DNA of 38,281 nt from Candidatus Paralachnospira caecorum (GTDB lineage Bacteria; Bacillota; Clostridia; Lachnospirales; Lachnospiraceae), in assembly GCA_904379015.1 (NCBI GenBank), contig CAJFHG010000041.1:1-38281 (forward strand), in the 5' to 3' direction. Shown one piece after another: positions 7,562 to 16,900 of this stretch (positions within the stretch are counted from its first letter, which is position 1; each line of letters starts with the position of its first letter). The notes under the pieces are model-generated. The model was not told where the DNA came from. It was given only the letters and a program-made list of their open reading frames with translations, and made no database searches. The position numbers were made by a program, and so were the translations under genes.

Positions 7562-9799
7562 ATGACTGAACACGGCAGGTCCGGTTCATACCGGGAAAGA
7601 AACGAATATGGAAACGTCAAGGAGGCTCCGAGGAGGAGAGGAAGACGTCCCAAAGGCGTTCTTGGATTCCTTTCGGTTCTTGGTCCGATATTATATTTTC
7701 CGATGATGCTGTTTTATCTGGAGTTCTTTTTCCATATCTATATGGGAGAGAGCCTGAGATATCTGCCTATATGGCTGCTGTTTTCCGTTTCCCTGGGATT
7801 CTTTTTGTCCCTGTTTGCGATCAATTTCAGCTTCCGGGTCAACAGGATCATCACCTATGTGCTGACGATCATCTGCAGCCTGGTCTACTGCATCGAGATG
7901 ATGACAAAAAAGATCCTGGCGCAGTATTATCAGCTGTTCAGTATCGCGGAAACGGCGGCGGGCAATAATTTGCTGGGGGATTATATGAATTCCATTCTCA
8001 GGGGAATCGCCACCAATATTTTCGGTCTGATCCTGATGCTGCTTCCAATCGTGTTTATTTATGTGATCGGCAGGAATTTTTACAATTTCAAGCGCAAATA
8101 TATAGGCCTTTCAGGGGTTGTGTTCGGAGCCTTTGTGGTGACGCATTTGCTGGCGCTGCTGGTCATCCATCTTCCCTGGAGCGGAGATTACACGCCGGCG
8201 TCGCTTTATGCCACAGATACGGGAGTAGATGACCAGGTTGAGCAGCTGGGTGTTATGACCATGCTTCGTCTGGATCTGAAGCATTCAATCTTCGGAGTTG
8301 ACCGGAAGCTGGACGATAATTTCGAGGAACCGACTTTCAGCGCGGATATCAGCACAGAAGCCGGAACAGACGGGACGGGAGAGAGCCAGGCGGCCAATGC
8401 GGGCGGTTCCTCCAATCTGCTGCCCAACGGTGCGCAGCCTAATACCGATACGTCTCCTAATGTGATGAATGTGGATCTGGAGACGCTGGCAGCCAATGCG
8501 CCCAACGACGATGTGGCGTGGCTGTGCAATTATTTCAACAGCGTGACGCCTACCAATAAAAATCAGTATACTGGGATGTTCGAGGGATACAATGTGATTT
8601 TCCTGACAGTGGAAGGTCTGACCGGCTATGCCATCAGCGAGGAGCTGACTCCGACTTTGTACAAGCTGTCCCATGAGGGATTTGTATTCAACAATTTCTA
8701 TACGGCGCTCCATTATACCAGTACCTCCGGCGGAGAGTGCCAGAATCTGCTGGGCCTGTATCCGAAGAATGGTGGTCAGACGATTTTGCCGGACAGCGGA
8801 GATATGGGGACCAACTGGTATTTCAGTCTGGCCCAGCAGCTCAACCGGGCAGGATATAATTCTGTGGGGTATCACGCAAATCGGAATATGTACAACCGGT
8901 ATGCGTCTCACACCAATCTGGGGTATACCTGGATTCAGAAGGATGCTGGCTTTACCATGGAAACCAATGAAAGCGGGAGCGAGATCTGGCCTCAGTCCGA
9001 TCTGTACTGCATGGAGCAGACGGTGGATCAGTATCTCAGCAATCAGCCCTTTAATGTTTATTACATGACCATCAGCGGTCATATGGAATATAATTTTGAC
9101 GGCGGCAACGCCATGTCCACGAAAAACAGAGACGCTGTGAGCGGGACCGGATATTCAGAGACGACCCAGGCTTATCTGGCGACAGTCATAGAATGCGACA
9201 AAGCAGTGGAATATCTGATTCAGAGGCTGGAAGAAGCAGGAATCGCGGATCAGACTCTGATCGTTCTGGCTCCTGACCATATTCCTTATTTCAATGTGGC
9301 GGCGATTGAAGAGCTGGCGGGACAGACCTTTACCTCCGGTGATTCTTCAGAGCTGGCAAACTCACTGGATGAATCCATGATCACGGACTATAATCTGTAT
9401 AAGAATACGCTGATCATCTGGTCGGCAAGCATGGAGGAACCGGTTCAGGTAGATAAGATCTGCTGTCAGGTGGATATCCTTCCCACAGTTTCCAATCTGC
9501 TGGGACTGGAGTATGACTCCAGGATGCTGTCCGGAACCGATATTCTTTCGGATTCGCAGGCGCTGGTGGCCTTCAACTCCGGATGCTGGCTGACGGAAGC
9601 AGGGTATTATAACCGGTATACAGGAACCTTCACACCGGCGGCGGGCGTTTCCATGGACGCGGCTCAGCAGGAGGAATATGTGGCGGCCATGAAGCGGGTG
9701 GTCAACAACAGGCGGACGCTGTCCGATATCATCCTGAACAATGACGCTTATAATTATATCTTCCCGGATACGAAGAACAGTTCAAGTTTTGCGCCATAA
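7562..9799 (+). CDS. LTA synthase family (sulfatase-fold) membrane enzyme
   Basis: A 745-residue protein with an N-terminal block of about five transmembrane helices (roughly 35-225), a polar Ser/Gly/Asn-rich linker (about 255-310) and a large extracellular sulfatase/alkaline-phosphatase-fold domain (about 340-660). Residues expected for an LtaS-type active site are visible: Glu351 in NVIFLTVEGL, the candidate nucleophile Thr388 in TSTSGGE, and Asp572-His573 in VLAPDHIPY. LtaS-type enzymes transfer glycerol phosphate from phosphatidylglycerol to build lipoteichoic acid; other relatives are phosphoethanolamine transferases. Clostridia carry several paralogues, so polymer type and acceptor are uncertain. 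GAGGAGAG precedes ATG 7562. It lies 44 bases after uppP. Confidence 0.88.
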   Translation: MTEHGRSGSYRERNEYGNVKEAPRRRGRRPKGVLGFLSVLGPILYFPMMLFYLEFFFHIYMGESLRYLPIWLLFSVSLGFFLSLFAINFSFRVNRIITYVLTIICSLVYCIEMMTKKILAQYYQLFSIAETAAGNNLLGDYMNSILRGIATNIFGLILMLLPIVFIYVIGRNFYNFKRKYIGLSGVVFGAFVVTHLLALLVIHLPWSGDYTPASLYATDTGVDDQVEQLGVMTMLRLDLKHSIFGVDRKLDDNFEEPTFSADISTEAGTDGTGESQAANAGGSSNLLPNGAQPNTDTSPNVMNVDLETLAANAPNDDVAWLCNYFNSVTPTNKNQYTGMFEGYNVIFLTVEGLTGYAISEELTPTLYKLSHEGFVFNNFYTALHYTSTSGGECQNLLGLYPKNGGQTILPDSGDMGTNWYFSLAQQLNRAGYNSVGYHANRNMYNRYASHTNLGYTWIQKDAGFTMETNESGSEIWPQSDLYCMEQTVDQYLSNQPFNVYYMTISGHMEYNFDGGNAMSTKNRDAVSGTGYSETTQAYLATVIECDKAVEYLIQRLEEAGIADQTLIVLAPDHIPYFNVAAIEELAGQTFTSGDSSELANSLDESMITDYNLYKNTLIIWSASMEEPVQVDKICCQVDILPTVSNLLGLEYDSRMLSGTDILSDSQALVAFNSGCWLTEAGYYNRYTGTFTPAAGVSMDAAQQEEYVAAMKRVVNNRRTLSDIILNNDAYNYIFPDTKNSSSFAP

Positions 9800-9852
9800 A
9801 ACGGTCCGGTGCGGGATATAGAAAATAAAAAAGTAAAAACGGCAGGAGGGTG

Positions 9853-9879
9853 AAGTGTGGTCCGGACGGGATCACACTT
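9853..9879 (+). other. Hairpin between the LtaS-like gene and the EamA permease
   Basis: AAGTGTG (9853-9859) pairs with CACACTT (9873-9879), with further pairing of TCC to GGA inside. Only a short T stretch follows, so it would be a weak terminator or a leader hairpin. Apart from this hairpin and the permease ribosome binding site, I see nothing definite in 9800-9939. Confidence 0.5.
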
Positions 9880-9939
9880 TCCCTGTGCCGGAAATCATAA
9901 AAGGGGAAATACAAAAGAAAAAGGGCGAGGGGAAGAACA

Positions 9940-10872
9940 ATGGAACAAACAGAAAAGAAACCGGCTGTAGGTTATATCTGCGCCATCAGTTTTGCTCTGA
10001 TCGTGGGGCTTGTGTCAATGGCCAACAAGATCTGCGTGGTTTATGGCATGCCGATCCTGATCGTCGCGGTGCGGTATGTGCTGGCGGCAGCGGCAAATTT
10101 CGCGGGACACCATACGGGGCTGTTTCATGTACGGCTGAGGGGGAAAAGAAAGAGGGGTTTACTCGTGTTGAGCGCCCTCTGCTATGTGGGCAGCTATCTT
10201 TTGCAGGTATGCGGTCTGATGTACGCGCCGTCTGTACTGAACGGGATTCTGCTGGCGACAGTGCCCATCTGGTCCGAGATCATGGCGGCGGTCGTGCTGA
10301 AGGAAAAGACGACGCTGGCTCAGAACGGGTTTCTCCTGCTCAGCGCCTGCTCTGTGATCGCAATGTTTCTTTACGGCTCTCTGGACGGCCTGAGAGGCTT
10401 CAGCATGCGGGGATTCCTCATTCTGTTTGTTTCCTGCATCTTTGAGGCGGCCAACAATATCATCATCCGTTCCCTGAAGGAGGAATATACGCCGGCGGAG
10501 ATCAGCTACGTTTCCTGCCTGATCTCTTCTCTGATCTGTCTGCTGATCCTTGGGGTGCAGATGGGGATCGGCGCAGTGCGGGTCGAGACGATCCTCCTGG
10601 CTTTCCAGGACTGGAAATTTGTAGCAGCGATTCTGTTCCTGGGATTTTTGGGAACCTTTCTGGCGGGGGTGCTGAGAGGGTATACGCTCCAGCATATGTC
10701 TGCCATCCGGGCCACCGTCTGGTACAATGTGAGCACGCCGGTGACGGTTCTCGCTGGAGTTCTCTTTTTAAAGGAGCCGTTCCATTTTTACCAGCTGGTC
10801 TGCACAGCCGGAATTCTGATCGGAGTTCTGGGTACTCAGATCGCCCGGGGAAAAAAGCAGATCGCGAAATAA
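9940..10872 (+). CDS. EamA/DMT-superfamily permease
   Basis: A 310-residue protein made of two EamA-type repeats with about ten transmembrane helices. The first repeat runs from ICAISFALIVGLVSMANK to about residue 150, with the family-like segment APSVLNGILLATVPIWSEIM. The second runs from there to VLAGVLFLKEPFHFYQL and GVLGTQIARGKKQ, a typical DMT ending. The family exports or imports small metabolites, amino acids or drugs; nothing here fixes the substrate. AGGGGAAG lies before ATG 9940. An overlapping open frame starting at 9855 has no family features and is a shadow. The gene is monocistronic or the last of the uppP group, since a new promoter follows. Confidence 0.9.
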   Translation: MEQTEKKPAVGYICAISFALIVGLVSMANKICVVYGMPILIVAVRYVLAAAANFAGHHTGLFHVRLRGKRKRGLLVLSALCYVGSYLLQVCGLMYAPSVLNGILLATVPIWSEIMAAVVLKEKTTLAQNGFLLLSACSVIAMFLYGSLDGLRGFSMRGFLILFVSCIFEAANNIIIRSLKEEYTPAEISYVSCLISSLICLLILGVQMGIGAVRVETILLAFQDWKFVAAILFLGFLGTFLAGVLRGYTLQHMSAIRATVWYNVSTPVTVLAGVLFLKEPFHFYQLVCTAGILIGVLGTQIARGKKQIAK

Positions 10873-10880
10873 TGCATCTA

Positions 10881-10920
10881 TGGTCATTTTGTAATATTAT
10901 GGTGCTGTATTTTGGTCATT
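10881..10920 (+). repeat. Direct repeat TGGTCATT x2 upstream of the MATE promoter
   Basis: TGGTCATT occurs at 10881-10888 and again at 10913-10920. The spacing is 32 bases, or three helical turns, and the second copy ends seven bases before the -35 element. Same-face spacing suggests a regulator site, but none is identified. Confidence 0.45.
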
Positions 10921-10927
10921 ATAGCGA

Positions 10928-10955
10928 TTGAATTTCAAAAACTGACTGTTATAAT
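10928..10955 (+). promoter_or_regulatory. Sigma-A promoter for the MATE gene pair
   Basis: TTGAAT (10928-10933), a 16-base spacer and a perfect TATAAT (10950-10955) lie about 58 bases before the MATE start. Confidence 0.8.
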
Positions 10956-11012
10956 GAAAACAGGACGCATTAAGAAATGATAAAGCAGCAAAATCTGCGG
11001 GGGAGTATGAGA

Positions 11013-12401
11013 ATGAAACGATCATACGAGATTGATATGTGCAGCGGACCATTACTCGGGAAAATTCTGAGGTTTTCGGTTCCGCTCATTTTTTCTGGTG
11101 TGCTGCAGCTGATGTTCAACGCGGCGGATATTATCGTGGTGGGGCGTTTTACAGGAAGACATGCCCTGGCGGCCGTGGGATCCACCAGCGCGCTGATCAA
11201 TCTGCTGGTGAATCTGTTTATCGGGATTTCCGTGGGAGCCAATGTCATGGCGGCCAGGTATTATGGTTCCAAAAGTGAAAAGGAAATGCACCAGACAGTC
11301 CACACGGCCATCTTTACGGCCGCGCTGGGCGGCGTGATCATGATCTTTGTGGGAATCGCGCTGGCAAAGCCGGTGCTGAGCCTGATGGGAACGCCGGACG
11401 ATGTGCTGTCCCATGCGGTTCTCTATATGAGGATTTATTTTGTGGGAATGCCAGCCTTTATGATCTACAATTTCGGCGCGGCGATCCTGCGGGCAGTGGG
11501 GGATACGAAGCGGCCGCTGTATTTTCTCACCATAGCCGGTATTGTCAATGTGTTTTTTAACCTGTTTTTCGTGATCGTGTTTAAAATGGGTGTGGCAGGG
11601 GTCGCCATCGCGACTGTGATCTCCCAGTGCATTTCCGCGGTGCTGGTGGTGCGGTGCCTTGTCCGGACAGATGGGATGTACCGTCTGGAGCTGAAGCAGG
11701 TCCATATGCACAGAGACAAGATGGCCGCGATGCTGAAGATCGGGCTGCCGGCGGGATTTCAGGGAGTTGTGTTCAATATTTCCAATGTGCTGGTGCAGTC
11801 ATCGGTCAATTCGCTGGGGTCAGTCGCCATCGCGGGGAATACGGCGGCCAATAATATCGAAGGCTTTATCTATACGGCCACCAATTCCATTTATCAGACT
11901 TCTCTCAGCTTTACGAGTCAGAATATGGGAGCGAGACAGTATAAAAGAGTGGATCGGATCCTGCTGGAATGTCTGATGATCGTCACCGTTCTGGGAGTGG
12001 TTCTGGGAAACGGAGCCTATATTCTGGGGCATCAGCTGGTGGGGATCTACTCGTCGGACGCGGAGGTGATCGCCTACGGAGTTGCGAGACTGGGAATTGT
12101 CAGTGTGTCCTATGCCCTGTGCGGAATTATGGATGTGTTTGCCGGAAGCATGAGAGGGATCGGATGTTCTGTGCTGCCGATGGTGGTATCTCTGACAGGC
12201 GCCTGTCTGTTCCGGGTAATCTGGATCTTTACGGCGTTCCGGGCCATACACACGCCGTTTATCCTGTACATTTCCTATCCGATTTCCTGGATCCTGACCG
12301 CGTCGATGCATGCGGTCTGCTATATGGTGATGCGGAAACAGAAATTCGGGCCGCCGAAGGCGGGACCGAGGCCGCGGGCGCAGACCGCAGAGCAGCAGTA
12401 A
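11013..12401 (+). CDS. MATE family efflux transporter (first of a tandem pair)
   Basis: A 462-residue protein with twelve predicted transmembrane helices in two MatE halves. MATE transporters expel drugs, dyes or metabolites in exchange for Na+ or H+. Typical segments are PLIFSGVLQLMFNAADIIVVG in the first helices, MGTPDDVLSHAVLYMRIYF, and GAAILRAVGDTKRPLYFLT before the second half. Upstream in-frame ATGs exist at 10977 and 11007. ATG 11013 has GGGGGAG seven bases before it, and its N-terminus (MKRSYEIDMCSGPLL) aligns with that of the next gene (MKSYEMDMCSGPLF), so it is preferred. The polar C-terminal tail (PPKAGPRPRAQTAEQQ) is longer than in the paralogue. Substrate unknown. Confidence 0.93.
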   Translation: MKRSYEIDMCSGPLLGKILRFSVPLIFSGVLQLMFNAADIIVVGRFTGRHALAAVGSTSALINLLVNLFIGISVGANVMAARYYGSKSEKEMHQTVHTAIFTAALGGVIMIFVGIALAKPVLSLMGTPDDVLSHAVLYMRIYFVGMPAFMIYNFGAAILRAVGDTKRPLYFLTIAGIVNVFFNLFFVIVFKMGVAGVAIATVISQCISAVLVVRCLVRTDGMYRLELKQVHMHRDKMAAMLKIGLPAGFQGVVFNISNVLVQSSVNSLGSVAIAGNTAANNIEGFIYTATNSIYQTSLSFTSQNMGARQYKRVDRILLECLMIVTVLGVVLGNGAYILGHQLVGIYSSDAEVIAYGVARLGIVSVSYALCGIMDVFAGSMRGIGCSVLPMVVSLTGACLFRVIWIFTAFRAIHTPFILYISYPISWILTASMHAVCYMVMRKQKFGPPKAGPRPRAQTAEQQ

Positions 12402-12513
12402 GTGGCGCCGGCGGGATTCTTGTCCGGCAGGGGGGGAAAACGGCGCTGTTGATCAATGAAATAAGGGAAGCATGAATCAGGGAAGTATCATTTAATAAGG
12501 GGAGCTTATACAA

Positions 12514-13875
12514 ATGAAATCATACGAAATGGATATGTGCAGCGGACCGCTGTTTAAAAAGATTGTCCGGTTTCTGGTGCCGCTGATTCTGTCCGGCGTG
12601 CTGCAGCTGATGTTCAACGCGGCGGATATGATCGTGGTGGGGCAGTTCACAGGAAGCAAGGCGCTGGCGGCGGTGGGCGCCACCACCTTTCTGATCAATC
12701 TGCAGGTGAATCTGTTCATCGGAATTTCAATCGGAGCCAATGTGGCGGCGGCCAAGAGTTTTGGGGCGAAAAATGACAAAGATCTGACAGAGACGGTTCA
12801 TACCGCGGTGCTGATGGCGATCGTGATCGGCGTGCTGATGATTTTTATCGGAAATCTGGTGGCGGAGCCGGTGCTGCGGCTCATGGGGACGCCGGATGAC
12901 GTCATTGGAGACGCGGTGCTCTATATCAGGATTTATTTTTGCGGAATGCCTGCCCTGATGCTGTATAATTTCGGCGCGGCCATTCTGCGGGCGGTGGGAG
13001 ATACGAAGCGGCCGCTGTATTTTCTGACTCTGGCCGGAGTGATCAATGTGATCTTCAATCTGTTTTTTGTGATCGTATTTGATATGGGGGTCGCCGGTGT
13101 TGCCATCGCCACGGTGATCTCTCAGGCCATATCGGCGATTCTGGTGCTGTATTGTCTGTGCCGGAGTGAGGGAACATACCGGCTTTATTTCCGCAGGCTT
13201 CATATTTACCCGGATAAATTCTTCTCGATCCTGAAGGTGGGGCTGTCTGCCGGATTCCAGAGTTTTCTGTTCAATATTGCCAATATTATGGTGCAGTCCT
13301 CCGTCAATTCCTTCGGATCGCTGGTGATGGCGGGGAATACGGCGGCTAACAATATAGAAGGGTTTGTGTACGTGACCATCAGCTCCACAAGTCAGACTTC
13401 TATCAGCTTTATCAGTCAGAATATGGGAGCGAAGCAGTATAAAAGGGTGAAAAGGATTTTCTGGGAATGCGTCGGCATTACCACGGTGGTGGCCGGCGGC
13501 CTGGGCGTATCCGCTTATCTGTTTGCCCCCTGGCTGCTGAGACTGTACAACCAGGATCCGCAGGTGATCACCTACGGGATCACCAGACTGAGCGTGGTGG
13601 CCATGTCCTATGCCCTCAACGGGATACAGGATGTGATGGCTTCCAGCTTCCGGGGCATGGGCTCTCCCCTGATGCCGATGGTGGTATCCCTGACGGGAAT
13701 CTGCCTGATCCGCATTTTGTGGGTGCTGCTGGTTTTTCCCCTTTTCCGCACGAGGGAGGTGCTCTACCTTGCGTATCCGGTTTCCTGGGGAATTACCATT
13801 ATCATGAATCTGATCTGTTACCAGGTGATCCGGAAAAAACGGCTGGATCCCTATATTGCCGAAGCGGCGCGGTAA
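12514..13875 (+). CDS. MATE family efflux transporter (second of a tandem pair)
   Basis: A 453-residue paralogue of the gene 112 bases upstream, with the same twelve-helix layout. Shared blocks include MDMCSGPLFKKI at the start, SGVLQLMFNAADMIVVGQF, MGTPDDVIGDAVLYIRIYFCG and GAAILRAVGDTKRPLYF. GGGGAG precedes ATG 12514. The two genes probably come from a local duplication and share the promoter at 10928-10955; I saw no strong promoter between them. Differences are concentrated in the loops and the second half, which could mean different substrates. A strong convergent terminator closes the unit. Confidence 0.94.
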   Translation: MKSYEMDMCSGPLFKKIVRFLVPLILSGVLQLMFNAADMIVVGQFTGSKALAAVGATTFLINLQVNLFIGISIGANVAAAKSFGAKNDKDLTETVHTAVLMAIVIGVLMIFIGNLVAEPVLRLMGTPDDVIGDAVLYIRIYFCGMPALMLYNFGAAILRAVGDTKRPLYFLTLAGVINVIFNLFFVIVFDMGVAGVAIATVISQAISAILVLYCLCRSEGTYRLYFRRLHIYPDKFFSILKVGLSAGFQSFLFNIANIMVQSSVNSFGSLVMAGNTAANNIEGFVYVTISSTSQTSISFISQNMGAKQYKRVKRIFWECVGITTVVAGGLGVSAYLFAPWLLRLYNQDPQVITYGITRLSVVAMSYALNGIQDVMASSFRGMGSPLMPMVVSLTGICLIRILWVLLVFPLFRTREVLYLAYPVSWGITIIMNLICYQVIRKKRLDPYIAEAAR

Positions 13876-13930
13876 AGGGCCTCTGATACGTGCCAGGAAG
13901 GCGCTGATGCCGCAGAAGGATTTGCATAAA

Positions 13931-13965
13931 AAGAAGCAGGACATATCCGGTGTCCTGCTTCTTTT
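13931..13965. terminator. Bidirectional terminator between the MATE pair and the activase gene
   Basis: A 13-base perfect stem, AAGAAGCAGGACA (13931-13943) with TGTCCTGCTTCTT (13951-13963), has a seven-base loop. It is flanked by a T run on the plus side and an A run before it (T run on the minus strand), so it can stop both converging transcripts. Confidence 0.9.
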
Positions 13966-13993
13966 ATGGAAAACAATATCAAATACTGTCAGA

Positions 13994-16900
13994 TCACGCG
14001 TCTTTTCTGATCTGTTTTTTCTGTTCTTGTTCTGCTTTCATCTGATTCTTGAGATTTTTCTGGGCTGTCGCCAGCATCAGTTTGATCCGGTTGAGCTGGT
14101 TGACTTCGCTGGCTCCGGGATCATAGTCTACGGCAATGATATTGGACTCCGGATGCTGCCTGCGCAGTTCTTTAATGACACCCTTTCCGACAACATGGTT
14201 GGGCAGACAGCCGAAGGGCTGCGTGCAGACAATATTGGTGGTGCCCGTATGGATCAGCTCCAGCATTTCGCCGGTCAGGAACCAGCCTTCGCCGGTCTGA
14301 TTTCCCAGTGAAACGAAGGGCACGGCATATTCGGCGAGCTCCTGGATCTTTCCCTGGGGAATAAAATGTTTGCTGGCAGAAAACTCCTGCCTTGCCGTTT
14401 TCCGGAAATATTCCAGAACGGAAATGCCGAGGTTGCAGAGGCGGGCCGTCGAGTTCTTAAAGCCCAGATTTTTTGCCTTGAAATTGGTGTTGTAAAAACA
14501 ATACAGGAGAAAGTCCATTAAATCGGGCATGACAGCCTCGGCACCCTCCGATTCCAGAAGCTCCACCAGGTTGTTGTTTGCCAGGGGCGAAAATTTCACC
14601 AGGATTTCTCCTACAATGCCGACCCTGGGCTTTCTCATATCTTCATGGATGGGCAGGTTGTCGAAATCGCGGATGATCGCCCGGATATTTTTCTTAAAGC
14701 GTCCCATGGAAGGCTTGTTTTTGGTCAGATCCTCAATACAGCGCTTTTCCCATTTTTCGTGAAGCGCGTTCGCGGAGCCAGGTTCCTTTTCATAGGGCCG
14801 CATCCGGTAGAGGACCCGCATGAAAATATCCCCGTATACTACCGCCTGCATGGCCTTGAGCAGCAGCGGGAGGGTGAAGGAAAATCCGGAGTTGGATTCC
14901 AGACCCTGGGCGCTCAGGGAAATTACAGGCACCTGGGGCATACCCGCGCGCTCCAGAGCCCGGCGGATAAAGCCTATGTAATTGGAAGCGCGGCAGCCGC
15001 CGCCGGTCTGACTCATGAAGACGGCTGTTTTATTCAGATCATATTTGCCGGACAGAAGCGCCTCCATGATCTGGCCGACTACGATCAGGGACGGATAGCA
15101 GGCGTCGTTGTTGACATATTTCAGTCCCATGTCCACTGCCGATCTGGTGTCGTTGTCAAGGACCTCCACATGATAACCGCAGGATGAGATCGCCGGTCCC
15201 AGGATATTGAAATGGATGGGGCTCATCTGCGGGCAGAGGATGGTATAGTCTTTCCGCATTTCTTTGGTAAACTCTACCCGGTGATAGGCAGAGGATACGA
15301 TCTTCCGTTCTACATGTTTGTTTTCCCGGACGCGGAGCGCGGAGATCAGGGAGCGGATCCGGATCCTGGCGGCGCCCAGATTGCTGACTTCGTCGATCTT
15401 CAGGACAGTGTAGATCTTGCCCGACTGGGTCAGGATGTCGTTGACCTGGTCTGTGGTAACGGCATCCAGGCCGCAGCCAAAGGAGTTTAACTGGATCAGG
15501 TCCAGATTGTCCCTTGTCTTTACGAAATTGGCCGCCCGGTAAAGCCTGGAGTGGTACATCCACTGGTCCATTACGATCAGGGGACGTTCCACCTGTCCCA
15601 GGTGAGAGACGGAATCTTCTGTGAGGACGGCGATCCCGTAGGAGGTGATGAGCTCCGGAATGCCGTGGTTGATCTCAGGATCTACGTGATAAGGACGGCC
15701 CGCCAGCACAATCCCGCGTCTGCCGGTCTCATCCAGATATTTCAGGGTTTCTTCGCCCTTTTTGCGGATATCGTCCCGGGAAGCCAGCAGTTCCTGCCAG
15801 CCTTTCCGGCACGCGGACCGGATTTCTTCCTCCGGGATGTCGCATTCTTCGGTGAATACTTCCACAAGACGGTTTTCCAGGATTTCTTCATTGGTAAACG
15901 CCATGAAGGGGTTCATAAAACGGACACCCTCTTCGGCAATCTCCTCCACGTTGTTTTTGATATTTTCCGCGTAAGAGGTAACAATGGGGCAGTTATAATG
16001 ATTCTGCGCATCCGGCGTTTCGTTGCGTTCATAGGGAATGCAGGGATAAAAGATAAATTTGATCCCCTGGCGGATCAGCCAGGTCACATGCCCGTGGGCC
16101 AGTTTGGCCGGATAACATTCGGATTCACTGGGAATGGATTCGATGCCCAGCTCATATATATTTTTGGTGGACTGGGGGGACAGCACTACCTGATACCCCA
16201 GTTCTTTGAAGAAAACAGCCCAGAAGGGATAGTTTTCGTACATGTTGAGAACACGGGGGATCCCCACGACACCCCGGCGCGCAGTGTCCGGAGTAAGGGA
16301 CTCATAGCCGAATACCCGCTTGTATTTGTAGTCAAACAGATTGGGGACATTGTCCTTGTTTTTCTGCTTTCCCAGACCTCTTTCGCAGCGGTTGCCGGAA
16401 ATAAACTGGCGTCCGCCGGAAAAACGGTTGACGGTCAGCAGACAGTTGTTGGTGCATCCTTTGCAGCGGGCCATCCTGGTATCATAAGTCAGGTTGAGGA
16501 TTTTTTCCATGGGCAGCATGGTAGTCTGTTTTTCCGGACTGTACCGTTCTCTGGCCACCAGCGCCGCGCCGAAGGCGCCCATGATGCCGGCGATATCGGG
16601 TCTGACAGCCTCGCATCCGGCGATCCGCTCGAAGCTGCGCAGGACCGCGTCATTGTAGAAGGTGCCGCCCTGGACTACAACCCGTTTGCCCAGATCCTCC
16701 GCGCTGGTGATCTTGATCACCTTGAACAGCGCGTTCTTGATCACGGAGTAAGCCAGACCGGCTGAAATATCGGCGACCGAAGCCCCTTCTTTCTGGGCCT
16801 GCTTTACGTTGGAATTCATAAAAACGGTGCAGCGCGTTCCCAGATCGATGGGATTCTGGGCAAAAAGAGCCTCCCTGGCAAAATCCTGTACGCTGTAGTT

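Noticed and set aside
9855-10445. 196-residue open frame overlapping the EamA permease
   Set aside because: It has low-complexity, Arg/Gly/Glu-rich translation typical of an off-frame shadow; the permease frame has clear membrane helices and a ribosome binding site.
12727-13944. 405-residue minus-strand open frame opposite the second MATE gene
   Set aside because: His/Arg/Gln-rich translation with no helices or motifs; an antisense shadow of a GC-rich gene.
15551-16765. 404-residue plus-strand open frame inside the activase gene
   Set aside because: It mirrors the codons of the activase, has no start signals, and the activase frame carries all recognisable motifs.
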